Shown here in pieces: positions 17,517 to 26,153 of a stretch of 64,000 nt of DNA. The notes beneath the pieces are model-generated. The model did no database searches. It was not told where the DNA came from and saw only the letters and a list, made by a program, of their open reading frames with translations. Positions within the stretch are counted from its first letter, which is position 1. Every line of letters starts with the position of its first letter. This DNA comes from Roseococcus suduntuyensis (GTDB lineage: Bacteria; Pseudomonadota; Alphaproteobacteria; Acetobacterales; Acetobacteraceae). The stretch lies in the NCBI RefSeq assembly GCF_014196305.1, contig NZ_JACIDJ010000002.1, positions 186,001 through 250,000 of the forward strand, given 5' to 3'. The translations under genes and the position numbers were made by a program.

Positions 17517-18388
17517 TCTCGCTGGTGGTGGCCACGCTGGGGCGGGTGGAGGAGATCGGCGCGCTGTTCGACAGCCTGGCCGTGCAGGAGGTCACCTTCG
17601 AGGTGATCCTGGTGGACCAGAACCAGGATGCGCGGTTGGGTCCGCTGGTGGCCGAATGGGCGTCGCGACTGCCGCTGCGCCACCTTCGTGCCCCCCGTCC
17701 GCACGCCAATGCGGGGCGCAACCTCGGGCTGCGCCATGCGCGGGGCGACCTCGTGGTCTTCCCCGATGATGACTGCCTGATGCCGCCCGGCACCCTGGCC
17801 CGCGTGCGAGCCGCTTTCGACATGGACCCGGCGTTGGCCGCCCTGACCGGGCCGGCGGGGGCGCCGGAGGGTAGGCTCGGCTCCGGCCGCTGGAATGACA
17901 GGGCGGGGCCCATCACGCTCGCCAATGTCTGGACCAGCGTGATCGAGTTCAACCTCTGGCTCCGGCGCGACGCCGCCCTTCGCCTGGGCGGCTTCGACGA
18001 ATCCATGGGTCCCGGCGCCCGCTTCGGCAGCGCGGAGGGCAATGACCTGGTCTGCCGCGCCCTGGCCGCGGGCATGGAGGCCCGCTACGATCTCGATCTG
18101 CGCGTGATCCATCCCGACAAGCGCCTGTCGCCCGAGGCGGTGGCGCGGGCACAGCGCTACGGCCTCGGCCTTGGCTTCGCGCTGCGGCGCCATCCGGTGC
18201 CGCTGCCGGTGCGGGCCGCCTTCCTCTACCGGCCGCTGGGCGGTGCGCTGGTGTCGCTGGCGCGCGGGCGCCTTCTGCACGCGCGCTACTACATGGCGAG
18301 CCTGCTCGGCCGCGCCCAGGGCATGCTGGCCCGGCCCCTGCCCTGGCCTGCCTCGCTGGAGCCCGCGCCCATGGAACCCACACCGTGA
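17513..18388 (+). CDS. Glycosyltransferase family 2
   Basis: The 291-residue GT-A enzyme starts ISLVVATLGRVEEIG. It has the HANAGRNLGLRHARGD segment that normally precedes the metal site and the acidic DDDC metal motif (VVFPDDDCLMP). A WLRRDAALRLGGFDE region leads into the acceptor-side ED-like element EGNDL. It adds a sugar to the growing repeat unit; donor unknown. Start and stop overlap neighbours by 4 nt. Confidence 0.87.
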   Translation: MISLVVATLGRVEEIGALFDSLAVQEVTFEVILVDQNQDARLGPLVAEWASRLPLRHLRAPRPHANAGRNLGLRHARGDLVVFPDDDCLMPPGTLARVRAAFDMDPALAALTGPAGAPEGRLGSGRWNDRAGPITLANVWTSVIEFNLWLRRDAALRLGGFDESMGPGARFGSAEGNDLVCRALAAGMEARYDLDLRVIHPDKRLSPEAVARAQRYGLGLGFALRRHPVPLPVRAAFLYRPLGGALVSLARGRLLHARYYMASLLGRAQGMLARPLPWPASLEPAPMEPTP

Positions 18389-19260
18389 AGATCGCGATCG
18401 GTATCGCGACGCGCGGCCGCCCTGCCATCCTGGGCGAGGTGCTGGCCGAACTGGACCATCAGACCCGCGCGCCCGACCGCGTGCTGGTCTGCCACGTCAC
18501 CCCCGAGGATGTGGGGGATCTGCCCACCCGCTTCCCCGGCGTGGAGTTCCTGGCGCAGAACCCCGGCGGCCTGCCGCGCCAGCGCAACCGCATCCTGGAT
18601 GCGGTGCCGGATTGCGACCTGCTGCTCTATCTCGACGATGACTTCCTGCCCGCGCCCGAATGGCTCGCGGTGCTGGAGGGGGTGATGGCGGCGAATCCGG
18701 GCTGCGCGGTCGCGACCGGCACCGTCATCGCCGATGGCGCCAAGGGGCCGGGCCTCACCGTGGCGGAGGGCCGGGCCATCCTGGCGGCCGACACGCCGCC
18801 CGATGATGCCCTCGCCGTGCAGCCGCATTTCAACGGCTATGGCTGCAACATGGCGGTGCGGCTCGCCCCCATGCGCGAACACGGGCTGCGCTTCGACGAA
18901 CGCCTGCCGCTTTATGCCTGGTATGAGGACATCGACCTCACGCGCCGGCTGCTGCCGCATGGGACCATCCTGCGCCTGTCTGGCGCCAGGGGGGTGCATC
19001 TGGGCGCCAAATCGGGGCGCGTGCCCGGGGTGCGGCTGGGGTACAGCCAGGTGGTGAACCCCATCTATTTGGCGCGGAAGGGCAGCTTTCCCTGGAACCA
19101 CGCCATCCCCTCGGCGGCGCGGCATTGCCTGATCAACCTGCTCCGCAGCGCGCGGCCGGAGCCCGAGGTGGACCGCTGGGGCCGCTTCCGCGGGAACATG
19201 CGCGGCGTATGGGACCTGCTGCGCGGCCGCGCCGCGCCGGAGCGTATCCTGGAACTATAG
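18385..19260 (+). CDS. Glycosyltransferase family 2 (GTG start)
   Basis: The 291-residue GT-A protein starts at GTG 18385, overlapping the previous stop as GTGA; no ATG fits the N-terminal strand KIAIGIATRGRP. The metal motif is YLDDDFLP and the later WYEDIDLTRRL supplies the catalytic ED pair. It is the last gene of the plus-strand polysaccharide operon. Its final 6 nt overlap the end of the convergent marC-like gene. Confidence 0.85.
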   Translation: MKIAIGIATRGRPAILGEVLAELDHQTRAPDRVLVCHVTPEDVGDLPTRFPGVEFLAQNPGGLPRQRNRILDAVPDCDLLLYLDDDFLPAPEWLAVLEGVMAANPGCAVATGTVIADGAKGPGLTVAEGRAILAADTPPDDALAVQPHFNGYGCNMAVRLAPMREHGLRFDERLPLYAWYEDIDLTRRLLPHGTILRLSGARGVHLGAKSGRVPGVRLGYSQVVNPIYLARKGSFPWNHAIPSAARHCLINLLRSARPEPEVDRWGRFRGNMRGVWDLLRGRAAPERILEL

Positions 19261-19869
19261 CTGGCGCAGGATGGCGAGGACGGAGACGACCATCCCCTCC
19301 ATCGCCACCGCCGCCAGGATCAGCCCCATGACGCGCGAGAGGATGCTGATGCCCGCCCGCCGCAGGAACTGCACCAGCGGCGTGGCGAAGCGCATCACCA
19401 GATAGACCAGCGCCAGGACCAGGATCAGCGCCAGCGCGGTGCTGCCCTGCTCGGCCCAGTGGAAGCGGTCCTTGTCGGTCAGCACCACCACGGTCAGCAT
19501 CGTGCCCGGCCCGGCGATGGAGGGCATGGCCAGCGGAAACACCGCGCGCTCGGTCGGCGAGACATCGGGCTGGGTGGGCGGCGGTGTCTGCACCGTGTCG
19601 AAGATCATGGACAGGGCAAAGAGCAGCAGCACCAGCGAACCCGCCAGCCGGAAGGTGTTCAGCCCCACGCCCAGCGCCTGCAACAGCACCTGCCCCGCCA
19701 CCAGGAAGAAGATCAGGATGCCGAAGGAGATCAGCACGGCATGGAAGGCCACGCGGTTTCGCACCGCGCGCTCCAGCCCCACCGTCGTGGCCAGGAAGAT
19801 CGGCAGCTTGCCCAGCGGGTTCAGCACGACGAGCAGGGTGATGAAGTCCGTGAGGAAGTTGGTCGTCAT
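19255..19869 (-). CDS. MarC family integral membrane protein (copy 1)
   Basis: The 204-residue protein has about six membrane helices and the MarC/UPF0056 hallmarks: the N-terminal LLVVLNPLGKLPIFLA, AGPGTML in the middle and the C-terminal ISRVMGL-like segment (ILSRVMGLILAA). The biochemical role of MarC proteins is not established; the original antibiotic-resistance association is disputed. The ATG at 19869 is chosen over an upstream in-frame ATG because family proteins begin close to the first helix. A closely similar paralogue is encoded immediately upstream (19959-20585). Confidence 0.85.
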   Translation of the reverse strand: MTTNFLTDFITLLVVLNPLGKLPIFLATTVGLERAVRNRVAFHAVLISFGILIFFLVAGQVLLQALGVGLNTFRLAGSLVLLLFALSMIFDTVQTPPPTQPDVSPTERAVFPLAMPSIAGPGTMLTVVVLTDKDRFHWAEQGSTALALILVLALVYLVMRFATPLVQFLRRAGISILSRVMGLILAAVAMEGMVVSVLAILRQL

Positions 19870-19958
19870 CAGCAGCCTGGGGCGAATTGCATAGCGGGGC
19901 ACATTTCACCAGTAGAACACAAAACGAGCCGATTCGTTGGCAGCCCAGGCCTCTCAAA

Positions 19959-20585
19959 TCACAGGCTGTGGATGAAGCTGCGGGTCGAGGCCAGCATGCC
20001 CTCCACCGCCAGCGCGGCCAGGATCAGCCCCATGACGCGCGAGAGGATGCTGATGCCGGCGCGGCGCAGCACCTGCACCAGCAGCGTCGCGAAGCGCATC
20101 ACGATGAAGCAGATCGCCAGTGCCAGGACCAGGGCCATGGCGGTGTCCACCTGGTGAACCCAGTCGAAGCGGTCATTGTCGGTCAGCACCACGATCGTCA
20201 GCATGGTCCCCGGGCCCGCGAGGGCGGGCATGGCGATGGGGAAGATCGCGCGTTCCAGGGGTGTCGTGTCGGTGGCACCCGGTGGCGGCGGGTGCGCGTT
20301 GTCGAAGATCATGGACAGGGCGAAGAGCAGCAGCACCAGGGAGCCCGCCATGCGGAAGGCCGTCAGCCCCACCCCCAGGCCCTGCAACAGGAACTGCCCC
20401 GCCACCAGGAAGAACATCAGCACGCCGAAGGAGATGACGATGGCCCACATCGCCACGCGGTTGCGCGTCTTGCTGTCCAGCGCCGCGGTCTGGGCGAGGA
20501 AGATGGGCAGTTTCGCCACCGGGTTCAGCACGACCAGCAGCGTGACGAAATCGCTGAAGAAGTCGGTGACGAAGGGATGGAACAT
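19959..20585 (-). CDS. MarC family integral membrane protein (copy 2)
   Basis: The 208-residue protein shares long near-identical stretches with copy 1 (LLVVLNP, GSLVLLLFALSMIFD, AGPGTML, RRAGISILSRVMGLILAA), so the pair arose by tandem duplication. It has six predicted membrane helices and no clear enzymatic motif. It is separated from copy 1 by 89 nt and may be transcribed with it. Differences concentrate in the hydrophilic loop around PPPPGATDTT and at the C-terminus, suggesting functional divergence or heteromer formation. Confidence 0.85.
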   Translation of the reverse strand: MFHPFVTDFFSDFVTLLVVLNPVAKLPIFLAQTAALDSKTRNRVAMWAIVISFGVLMFFLVAGQFLLQGLGVGLTAFRMAGSLVLLLFALSMIFDNAHPPPPGATDTTPLERAIFPIAMPALAGPGTMLTIVVLTDNDRFDWVHQVDTAMALVLALAICFIVMRFATLLVQVLRRAGISILSRVMGLILAALAVEGMLASTRSFIHSL

Positions 20586-20653
20586 CAGTCCGGCCTCATG
20601 CTGACGCGGAAGCCAGCATGGACGCTCGGCTGCCCGCCGTCACCTGGAGTTGT

Positions 20654-21448
20654 TCAGGGCGCCGGAAACAACGCGCTGGTGCGCCCCAGCAGCCAATAGG
20701 CCAGCAGGCCCACATATTCGCGCGCGGCCCATTCGGCCTGGCCCAGGCGGAAGGAAAAGGGCGGGTCGAACCAGCCCGCCCCACCCGGACGGGTGGAATA
20801 ATTCACGGGCCAGGCGGTGATGTCCCACCCCGCCCGGCGGAAGGTGCCCATGGAGCGCGGCATGTGGCTGGCCGAGGTGACCAGCAGCCAGGTCTCGCCC
20901 GGGGTGGGGTTCACCTGGGCGTGGGTGAGTTCGGCATTTTCCCAGGTGTTGCGCGAACGGCCCTCGAAGATCACGCGCTCCCCCTCCAGGCCGAGCGAGG
21001 CGAAGAGGGCGCGCGCCACATCGGCCTCGCTCATCTGCCCGGGGGCGAGGGCGGCCGAGCCGCCGGTGAAGACGATGCGCGCCTCGGGCCGCAGCCGGGC
21101 GAGCGCCACGGCCTCGGTCATGCGTTCGGCCGCGCCATTGAGTGCGGGAATACCGCGCGCCTCGGTCAGCGCCTGTTCCACCGCGCCGCCCAGGATGACC
21201 ACGCCATCCACCCGCGTGGGCAATTCGGGGCGGGGGAAACGGTTTTCCAGCGGCAGGGTGATCCAGGCGGCGAGCGGCGTCAGCAACACCGCGACATACC
21301 AGCCAAGGCCCAGCAGGGCCGGCCAACGCCCGAAGCGCCGCCGGGCGATGAGCAACCCGACCCCCAGGCAGACCAGGAACAGGGCGAAGGTGTTGGGCCG
21401 CGCGAAGAGCCAGAACAGCTTCGAGACGGTGAAGAGGAAGTCTTCCAT
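20654..21448 (-). CDS. YdcF/ElyC-family (DUF218) membrane protein
   Basis: The 264-residue protein has two N-terminal membrane helices (about residues 15-60) followed by a DUF218 domain: VVILGGAVE, RIVFTGGSAAL, EGRSRNTWEN and TSASHMPRSM. DUF218 proteins such as ElyC and SanA act in envelope and undecaprenyl-phosphate homeostasis, which would suit the polysaccharide neighbourhood; the exact activity is unknown. The ATG at 21448 overlaps the stop of the GT-C gene (ATGA); an adjacent TTG is less likely. Confidence 0.85.
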   Translation of the reverse strand: MEDFLFTVSKLFWLFARPNTFALFLVCLGVGLLIARRRFGRWPALLGLGWYVAVLLTPLAAWITLPLENRFPRPELPTRVDGVVILGGAVEQALTEARGIPALNGAAERMTEAVALARLRPEARIVFTGGSAALAPGQMSEADVARALFASLGLEGERVIFEGRSRNTWENAELTHAQVNPTPGETWLLVTSASHMPRSMGTFRRAGWDITAWPVNYSTRPGGAGWFDPPFSFRLGQAEWAAREYVGLLAYWLLGRTSALFPAP

Positions 21449-22926
21449 CAATCGCCCTCCCGCAGGCGATGGATCATGACCGGGCCTTGCGGGTTGCTGA
21501 AGGGGGCCATGGGCTCATACTCCGCATCGAGCGAGGCCGCGATCAAGGCCCGCGCCTCCGGGCGCACGCCATACCAGTGCTGGATGTCCTGCACGATGAA
21601 GCGCGGGCGGGAGGCCAGCACGCGGGCCAGCTCGGCGTCCATGTTCACCCCCACCAGATCCCCGAAAGGCCCGGTCAGGTGGGCCGGGAAGGGAAAGCGC
21701 GTGGGCAGGGGCGAACCCGTCAGGAAATAGATCACCGGCTGGGAGTTGGCGACGAAGACCACGTCGCCGGGGCGCATCTCGGCGCGGATGGCGTCCGCGA
21801 TCCGCGTGGGGGCATCGGGCTGGCCCAGGTGGAAGCCCGGCATGATCCGCTTCCTCAGGTCCACGAGGAAGGGGTTCAGCACCATGGCCACCACCACGCC
21901 GCCCGCCAGCCATTGCCCCCGCACCGGCGCCGCATAGGCCGCGGCGCCGAAGATGCCGACCGCCGAGAGCAGCACGAGCGGCGGCAGCAGGATCAGGAAG
22001 TAGTGGTCGAAGTAGTGGCCCGGCACCGCCACCGCCAGCACCGCGACCGCGAGCCAGGCGAGGCCGAACAAGGTCAGGTGCCGCAGCACGGGGGAGAGGT
22101 GGCGCAGCAGCAGCAGGGCCGGGATGGGCAGCACGAAGAGCCAATGCATCTCCAGCAGGATCAGGCTGACGCGGTGGCGCACCACCTCGGCCGGTGCGCC
22201 TTCGGACGCATACTGGAAGGGCGCGAGGATGGAACTTTCCAGCCAGTCGGCGAATTCGCCGCGCAGGGCATAGGCGCCCGCCACCAGCAGCGTGGGCAGC
22301 AGGCAGAGGACGAGATAGGCGCCCGCCATGGCGAAGAGCCGCCCCCAGCGCCGCGCCTGGAGGGTGGGCCAGGCCAGCAGCGCGAAGGCGAGGCAGCCCT
22401 CGGGCGTCACCACCGGCTTGATGGTGAGTGCAAGGCCGATCAGCACCCCCATCCCCAGCAGCCGCGGCCATTCCGGCCCCCGCCACAAGGCCAGCGCGAG
22501 AGCGGCCACGACCATGGGCGCGAAGAGGATCTCGGTGTTGGTGGTCAGCCCGCCCACCAGCACGCTGTGGCCCGCATAGAGAAGGGCCGCCCCCAGCCCG
22601 AGCGCGCGCGGCCCGCCGGCCGCGCGCACCAGGGCGATCAGCGCGTAGCAGGTGGCCATGACGCAGATGGCGCCCAGTAGGCGGACGGTGGTGATGCTCT
22701 CGCCCAGGATCGTGAAGGCGAACAGGATCATGGCCGGCGCGCCCACCGGGTGCATGTCCCACACGCCCGAAAGCGGCCAGACGCCCCGCGCCCATTCCCG
22801 CGCCTGCAGGAGATACAGGCTCTCGTCCCAGTCCATCACGGAGGGCAGGAAGGAGAACCAGCGCAGCCCCAGCACCAGCGGCGGGATGGCCAGCAGCGCC
22901 AGGACCCATGCGAGGCGGCGGCTCAT
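21448..22926 (-). CDS. GT-C family glycosyltransferase (ArnT/PMT-like membrane protein)
   Basis: The 492-residue multi-pass protein has about 10-12 helices. The first periplasmic loop carries the acidic DWDESLYLLQAREW, the catalytic-site pattern of GT-C enzymes that use polyprenyl-phosphate sugars. The soluble C-terminal part (DVVFVANSQPVIYFL onward) is periplasmic. It may glycosylate a periplasmic or lipid acceptor using a polyprenyl-phosphate sugar such as the GtrB-like enzyme could make. Both ends overlap neighbours by 4 nt. Confidence 0.85.
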   Translation of the reverse strand: MSRRLAWVLALLAIPPLVLGLRWFSFLPSVMDWDESLYLLQAREWARGVWPLSGVWDMHPVGAPAMILFAFTILGESITTVRLLGAICVMATCYALIALVRAAGGPRALGLGAALLYAGHSVLVGGLTTNTEILFAPMVVAALALALWRGPEWPRLLGMGVLIGLALTIKPVVTPEGCLAFALLAWPTLQARRWGRLFAMAGAYLVLCLLPTLLVAGAYALRGEFADWLESSILAPFQYASEGAPAEVVRHRVSLILLEMHWLFVLPIPALLLLRHLSPVLRHLTLFGLAWLAVAVLAVAVPGHYFDHYFLILLPPLVLLSAVGIFGAAAYAAPVRGQWLAGGVVVAMVLNPFLVDLRKRIMPGFHLGQPDAPTRIADAIRAEMRPGDVVFVANSQPVIYFLTGSPLPTRFPFPAHLTGPFGDLVGVNMDAELARVLASRPRFIVQDIQHWYGVRPEARALIAASLDAEYEPMAPFSNPQGPVMIHRLREGD

Positions 22927-23822
22927 CGCTTGATCCCCAACTGGACTTCGCGCCGCCAGATGTAGAGGCCCGAACCCACCAGGATCAGGATGCCAACCGC
23001 GTCCCAGCCATCGGGCGCCTCGGCCCAGATGACGGCGCCGAGCAGGGTGGTCCAGACGATGCCGGAATATTCGAAGGGGGCGACCAGGGTGGGTTCGCCC
23101 TTGCGGTAGGCCTCGGTCATCAGCAGCTGCGCGAAGGCGGACGCGATGCCGATGCCCAGCAGGAACGCCCATTGGGTCGCGCTGGGCCAGACCCAGACCG
23201 GAATGCTGGCGGCCAGCGCCAGGATGGAACAGCCAATGGCGAACCACAGCACGATGGCCACACCCGGCTCCCCCTTCTCACCCAACCGGCGGATGCTGAT
23301 CATGGCCATGGCCCAGGCGAAGGCGCCGAACAGCACGACCAGGCTGGGCCAGAGGTCGGCGGCGTCGGTGTCGCCGGGGCTGACCATGAACAGAACGCCC
23401 AGGAACCCCACCAGCACGGCAAGGCCCCGCCGCCAGCCCACGCGCTCACCCAGCAGTGGCACGGCCAGCAGCGTGAGAAACAAAGGCATGGTGAAGCCCA
23501 GCGCCGTGACATTGGCGAGCGGCAAGGTGGTGTAGCCATAGAAGGCGGTGATCATGCCGAGCAGCCCCCAGAAGACACGCGCGGCATGGCCGAAGGGGTG
23601 GCGCGTGCGGAGCACCTTCCACCCGCCCGCCGCCGGCAACATGGGCAGCAACACCGGCAGGGCGAAAAGGCTGCGGAAGAGCACGAGTTGCGCCAGCGGA
23701 ATGGTGCCGCCCAGCGTCTTCACGAAGGCCGCCGCCACGGCGAAGAGCAGCGCCGCGGCCAGGATGGCCATGATGGCGCGGCGGCGCGCGGCGCGGAGCG
23801 CGAGGGAGGGATCGGGCGTCAT
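22923..23822 (-). CDS. DMT-superfamily (EamA) transporter
   Basis: The 299-residue protein has about ten helices in two EamA repeats (FRSLFALPVLLPML and later FEYSGIVWTTLLGAVIW). It is the first gene of a minus-strand operon with the GT-C and YdcF-like genes. A longer in-frame reading extends upstream, but the ATG at 23822 gives the normal family length and leaves a promoter space to the divergent Nudix gene. Substrate unknown; members near polysaccharide genes sometimes move lipid-linked sugars, but that is not shown here. Confidence 0.86.
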   Translation of the reverse strand: MTPDPSLALRAARRRAIMAILAAALLFAVAAAFVKTLGGTIPLAQLVLFRSLFALPVLLPMLPAAGGWKVLRTRHPFGHAARVFWGLLGMITAFYGYTTLPLANVTALGFTMPLFLTLLAVPLLGERVGWRRGLAVLVGFLGVLFMVSPGDTDAADLWPSLVVLFGAFAWAMAMISIRRLGEKGEPGVAIVLWFAIGCSILALAASIPVWVWPSATQWAFLLGIGIASAFAQLLMTEAYRKGEPTLVAPFEYSGIVWTTLLGAVIWAEAPDGWDAVGILILVGSGLYIWRREVQLGIKR

Positions 23823-23951
23823 GGCTTTCGGGTGTGAACCTGGCGGGACGGTTTGGATAGGCCCCGATTCGGGCGAAGCCGTGGTGCGCGCCCGCATTTC
23901 CGCACCCGCCGCATTTCGGCGCCCGCCGAAGTGATCTAGGCTTTGCGCCGC

Positions 23952-24596
23952 ATGACCGCCCGACCGCCCAAGGCCCCGCCCATTCCCGCCCATCCCGGCC
24001 TCGATGTCCGCACGGATGAGCTTGTCTGGTCGGGGCGCTTCCCGCTGCAACGGGTGGTGTTCACCTATACGCGCTTCGATGGCACGCCCTCGCGCGAATT
24101 GATCTGGGAGTTGTGGCGGCGCGGCCAGGGTGTGGCCCTGCTGCCCTATGACCCCTGGGCGGACCGGGTCGCGCTGATCGAGCAGTTCCGCCTGCCCATC
24201 CTGGCCGCGGGCTATCCGCCGATCGAGACGGAATGCGTGGCCGGTCTGCTGGAGGCGGGCGAGGACCCGGCCGAGGCCGCCCGGCGCGAAACCCAGGAGG
24301 AGGCGGGCCTCGACCCCGACCGCATCGAGAAGATCGGCCGCTATTTCCTGATGCAGGGCGGCTGCGACGAGATGATGCACCTCTATTGCGGCCGCGCCCG
24401 CCTGCCCGAGCCTGGCGCGGGCGCCACGCATGGGCTGGCGGCCGAGGGCGAGGACATCCGCCTGCTGGTGCTGACCGCCGAGGAGGCGCTGGCCCGGCTG
24501 GACGCCAACACCATCACCAACGCCACCGCCGCGCTGTGCCTGCACTGGCTGCGCCAGCACCGCGCGCGGCTGCGCCAGGACTGGACCACCGCATGA
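23952..24596 (+). CDS. Nudix hydrolase, ADP-ribose pyrophosphatase-like
   Basis: The 214-residue protein carries a perfect Nudix box (G98, E104, R112-E113, E116-E117, G119). The flanking IEQFRLP and GCDEMMHLY segments resemble NudF-type ADP-ribose/ADP-sugar pyrophosphatases. It would hydrolyse a nucleoside diphosphate derivative with Mg2+. The ATG at 23952 is preferred to a TTG three codons upstream. Its stop overlaps the AlaX start (ATGA). Confidence 0.9.
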   Translation: MTARPPKAPPIPAHPGLDVRTDELVWSGRFPLQRVVFTYTRFDGTPSRELIWELWRRGQGVALLPYDPWADRVALIEQFRLPILAAGYPPIETECVAGLLEAGEDPAEAARRETQEEAGLDPDRIEKIGRYFLMQGGCDEMMHLYCGRARLPEPGAGATHGLAAEGEDIRLLVLTAEEALARLDANTITNATAALCLHWLRQHRARLRQDWTTA

Positions 24597-25312
24597 CCGA
24601 AGCCCTGTTCCGCCACAACGCCTATGCCCAGGAGGCGGCGGCGCGCGTCGTCTCAGCCGGGCCGGAAGGCTTGGTGCTGGACCGCAGCATCTTCTACCCC
24701 CGCGCCGGCGGCCAGCCGGGCGACAGCGGCAAGCTGTGCTGGGATGGAGGCGATGCCGCCATCACGGAAGCCGTGAAGGGCGAGGGCGGCGCCATCTTGC
24801 ACAAGCTGGCCGACGGCGCCCCCCTGCCCGCCCCCGGCACCCAGGTCACGCTGGTGCTGGACTGGCCGCGCCGGCACCGGCACATGCGGATGCACAGCGC
24901 CATGCACCTGCTGTGCAGCCTGATCCCGGGCGCCGGCGTCACCGGCGGCCAGGTGGGTGCGGAAAAATCCCGCCTCGACTTCGACCTGGCCGAGCCGCCC
25001 ACGAAGGAGTGGCTGACCGAGCGGCTGAACGCCCTGGTGGCCGAGGACCATGCCATCTCCGAGGAATGGATCACGGAAGAGGAGCTGGCGGCCAATCCAG
25101 GCCTGGTCCGCACCCTTTCGGTCCAGCCGCCGCGCGGGGCGGGGCGCATCCGCCTCGTGCGGATCGGCCCCCAGGCGGCACCGGTGGACCTCCAGCCCTG
25201 CGGGGGCACGCATGTGCGGAACACGGCCGAGATCGGGCGCCTCGAAGTCCTGAAACTGGAAAACAAGGGCCGGCAGAACCGACGCATCAGCCTCGCCCTG
25301 GTGGAGAACTGA
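24593..25312 (+). CDS. Alanyl-tRNA editing protein AlaX
   Basis: The 239-residue trans-editing factor hydrolyses mischarged Ser- or Gly-tRNA(Ala). The two halves of the zinc site are present: HxxxH at 101-105 (HSAMH) and CxxxH at 203-207 (CGGTH). The N-terminal RSIFYPRAGGQPGDSG matches the AlaRS C-terminal-like editing domain. Its length fits AlaX-M with the N-terminal glycine-rich domain and no aminoacylation domain. It sits 1 nt upstream of the sulfurtransferase gene. Confidence 0.92.
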   Translation: MTEALFRHNAYAQEAAARVVSAGPEGLVLDRSIFYPRAGGQPGDSGKLCWDGGDAAITEAVKGEGGAILHKLADGAPLPAPGTQVTLVLDWPRRHRHMRMHSAMHLLCSLIPGAGVTGGQVGAEKSRLDFDLAEPPTKEWLTERLNALVAEDHAISEEWITEEELAANPGLVRTLSVQPPRGAGRIRLVRIGPQAAPVDLQPCGGTHVRNTAEIGRLEVLKLENKGRQNRRISLALVEN

Positions 25313-25313
25313 C

Positions 25314-26153
25314 ATGGACGCGATCGTCAACATGGAATGGCTGGCGGCCCATCTGGGCCAGCCGGACCTGGTGGTCTTCGACATCACGAAATACCTGCCG
25401 AACGAGCCCTTCGACGGCCGCACCAAGTTCGCGGAAGCCCATATCCCCGGCGCCCATTTCTTTGACATGGACGAGGTGGCGGACACCGAGAACCCGCTGC
25501 CGCACATGATCCCGACCGCCGCCCGCTTCGAGAAGCTGCTGGGTGCCATGGGTGTCACCCGCGCCGCGCGCGTGGTGTTCTACGACCAGAAGGGGATGCA
25601 GTCCTCGCCGCGCGGCTGGTGGCTGATGCGCCTCTTCGGCCACGACAAGGTGGCGGTGCTGGATGGCGGCCTGCCCAAATGGCTGCGCGAGGGCCGTGCC
25701 ACCGCCTCCGGCGCCCCCGCCACGCCCGCCCCCGCCACCTATGTGGCCGACTTCATGGCTCGCCGCGTGGCCGGCATCGGCGATGTGAAGCGTCTGCTCG
25801 AAGATGGCTCGGCGCTGGTGCTGGATGCCCGCGCCGCCGGCCGCTTCGCCGGCACCGCGCCCGAGCCCCGCGCGGGCCTGCCCTCCGGCCACATGCCGGG
25901 CGCGGCCAACCTGCCCTTCAACGAGCTGCTCGCCGCCGATGGCACGATGCTGCCGCCCGACGCGTTGCGGGCCCGCTTCGCCGCCGCCGGCGCCGATGGC
26001 GGCAAGCCCCTGGTGACGAGCTGCGGCACCGGCGTCACCGCCTGCGTGCTGGCGCTCGGCGCCGTGCGCGCGGGCCTGCCCGAACCCGCCGTCTATGACG
26101 GCTCCTGGACCGAATGGGCCAGCCGTCCCGAAACAGAAAAGGTCTCTTCCTGA
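25314..26153 (+). CDS. sseA: 3-mercaptopyruvate sulfurtransferase (two-domain rhodanese)
   Basis: The 279-residue protein has two rhodanese domains. The N-terminal, inactive domain contains HIPGAHFFD and the C-terminal domain has the active-site loop CGTGVT with Cys237. CG[ST]GVT is the mercaptopyruvate sulfurtransferase loop rather than the thiosulfate type. The enzyme moves sulfur from 3-mercaptopyruvate to cyanide or thiol acceptors in the cytoplasm. The stop overlaps the next gene as TGATG, and pairing with a cystathionine beta-lyase points to cysteine/sulfur turnover. Confidence 0.92.
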   Translation: MDAIVNMEWLAAHLGQPDLVVFDITKYLPNEPFDGRTKFAEAHIPGAHFFDMDEVADTENPLPHMIPTAARFEKLLGAMGVTRAARVVFYDQKGMQSSPRGWWLMRLFGHDKVAVLDGGLPKWLREGRATASGAPATPAPATYVADFMARRVAGIGDVKRLLEDGSALVLDARAAGRFAGTAPEPRAGLPSGHMPGAANLPFNELLAADGTMLPPDALRARFAAAGADGGKPLVTSCGTGVTACVLALGAVRAGLPEPAVYDGSWTEWASRPETEKVSS

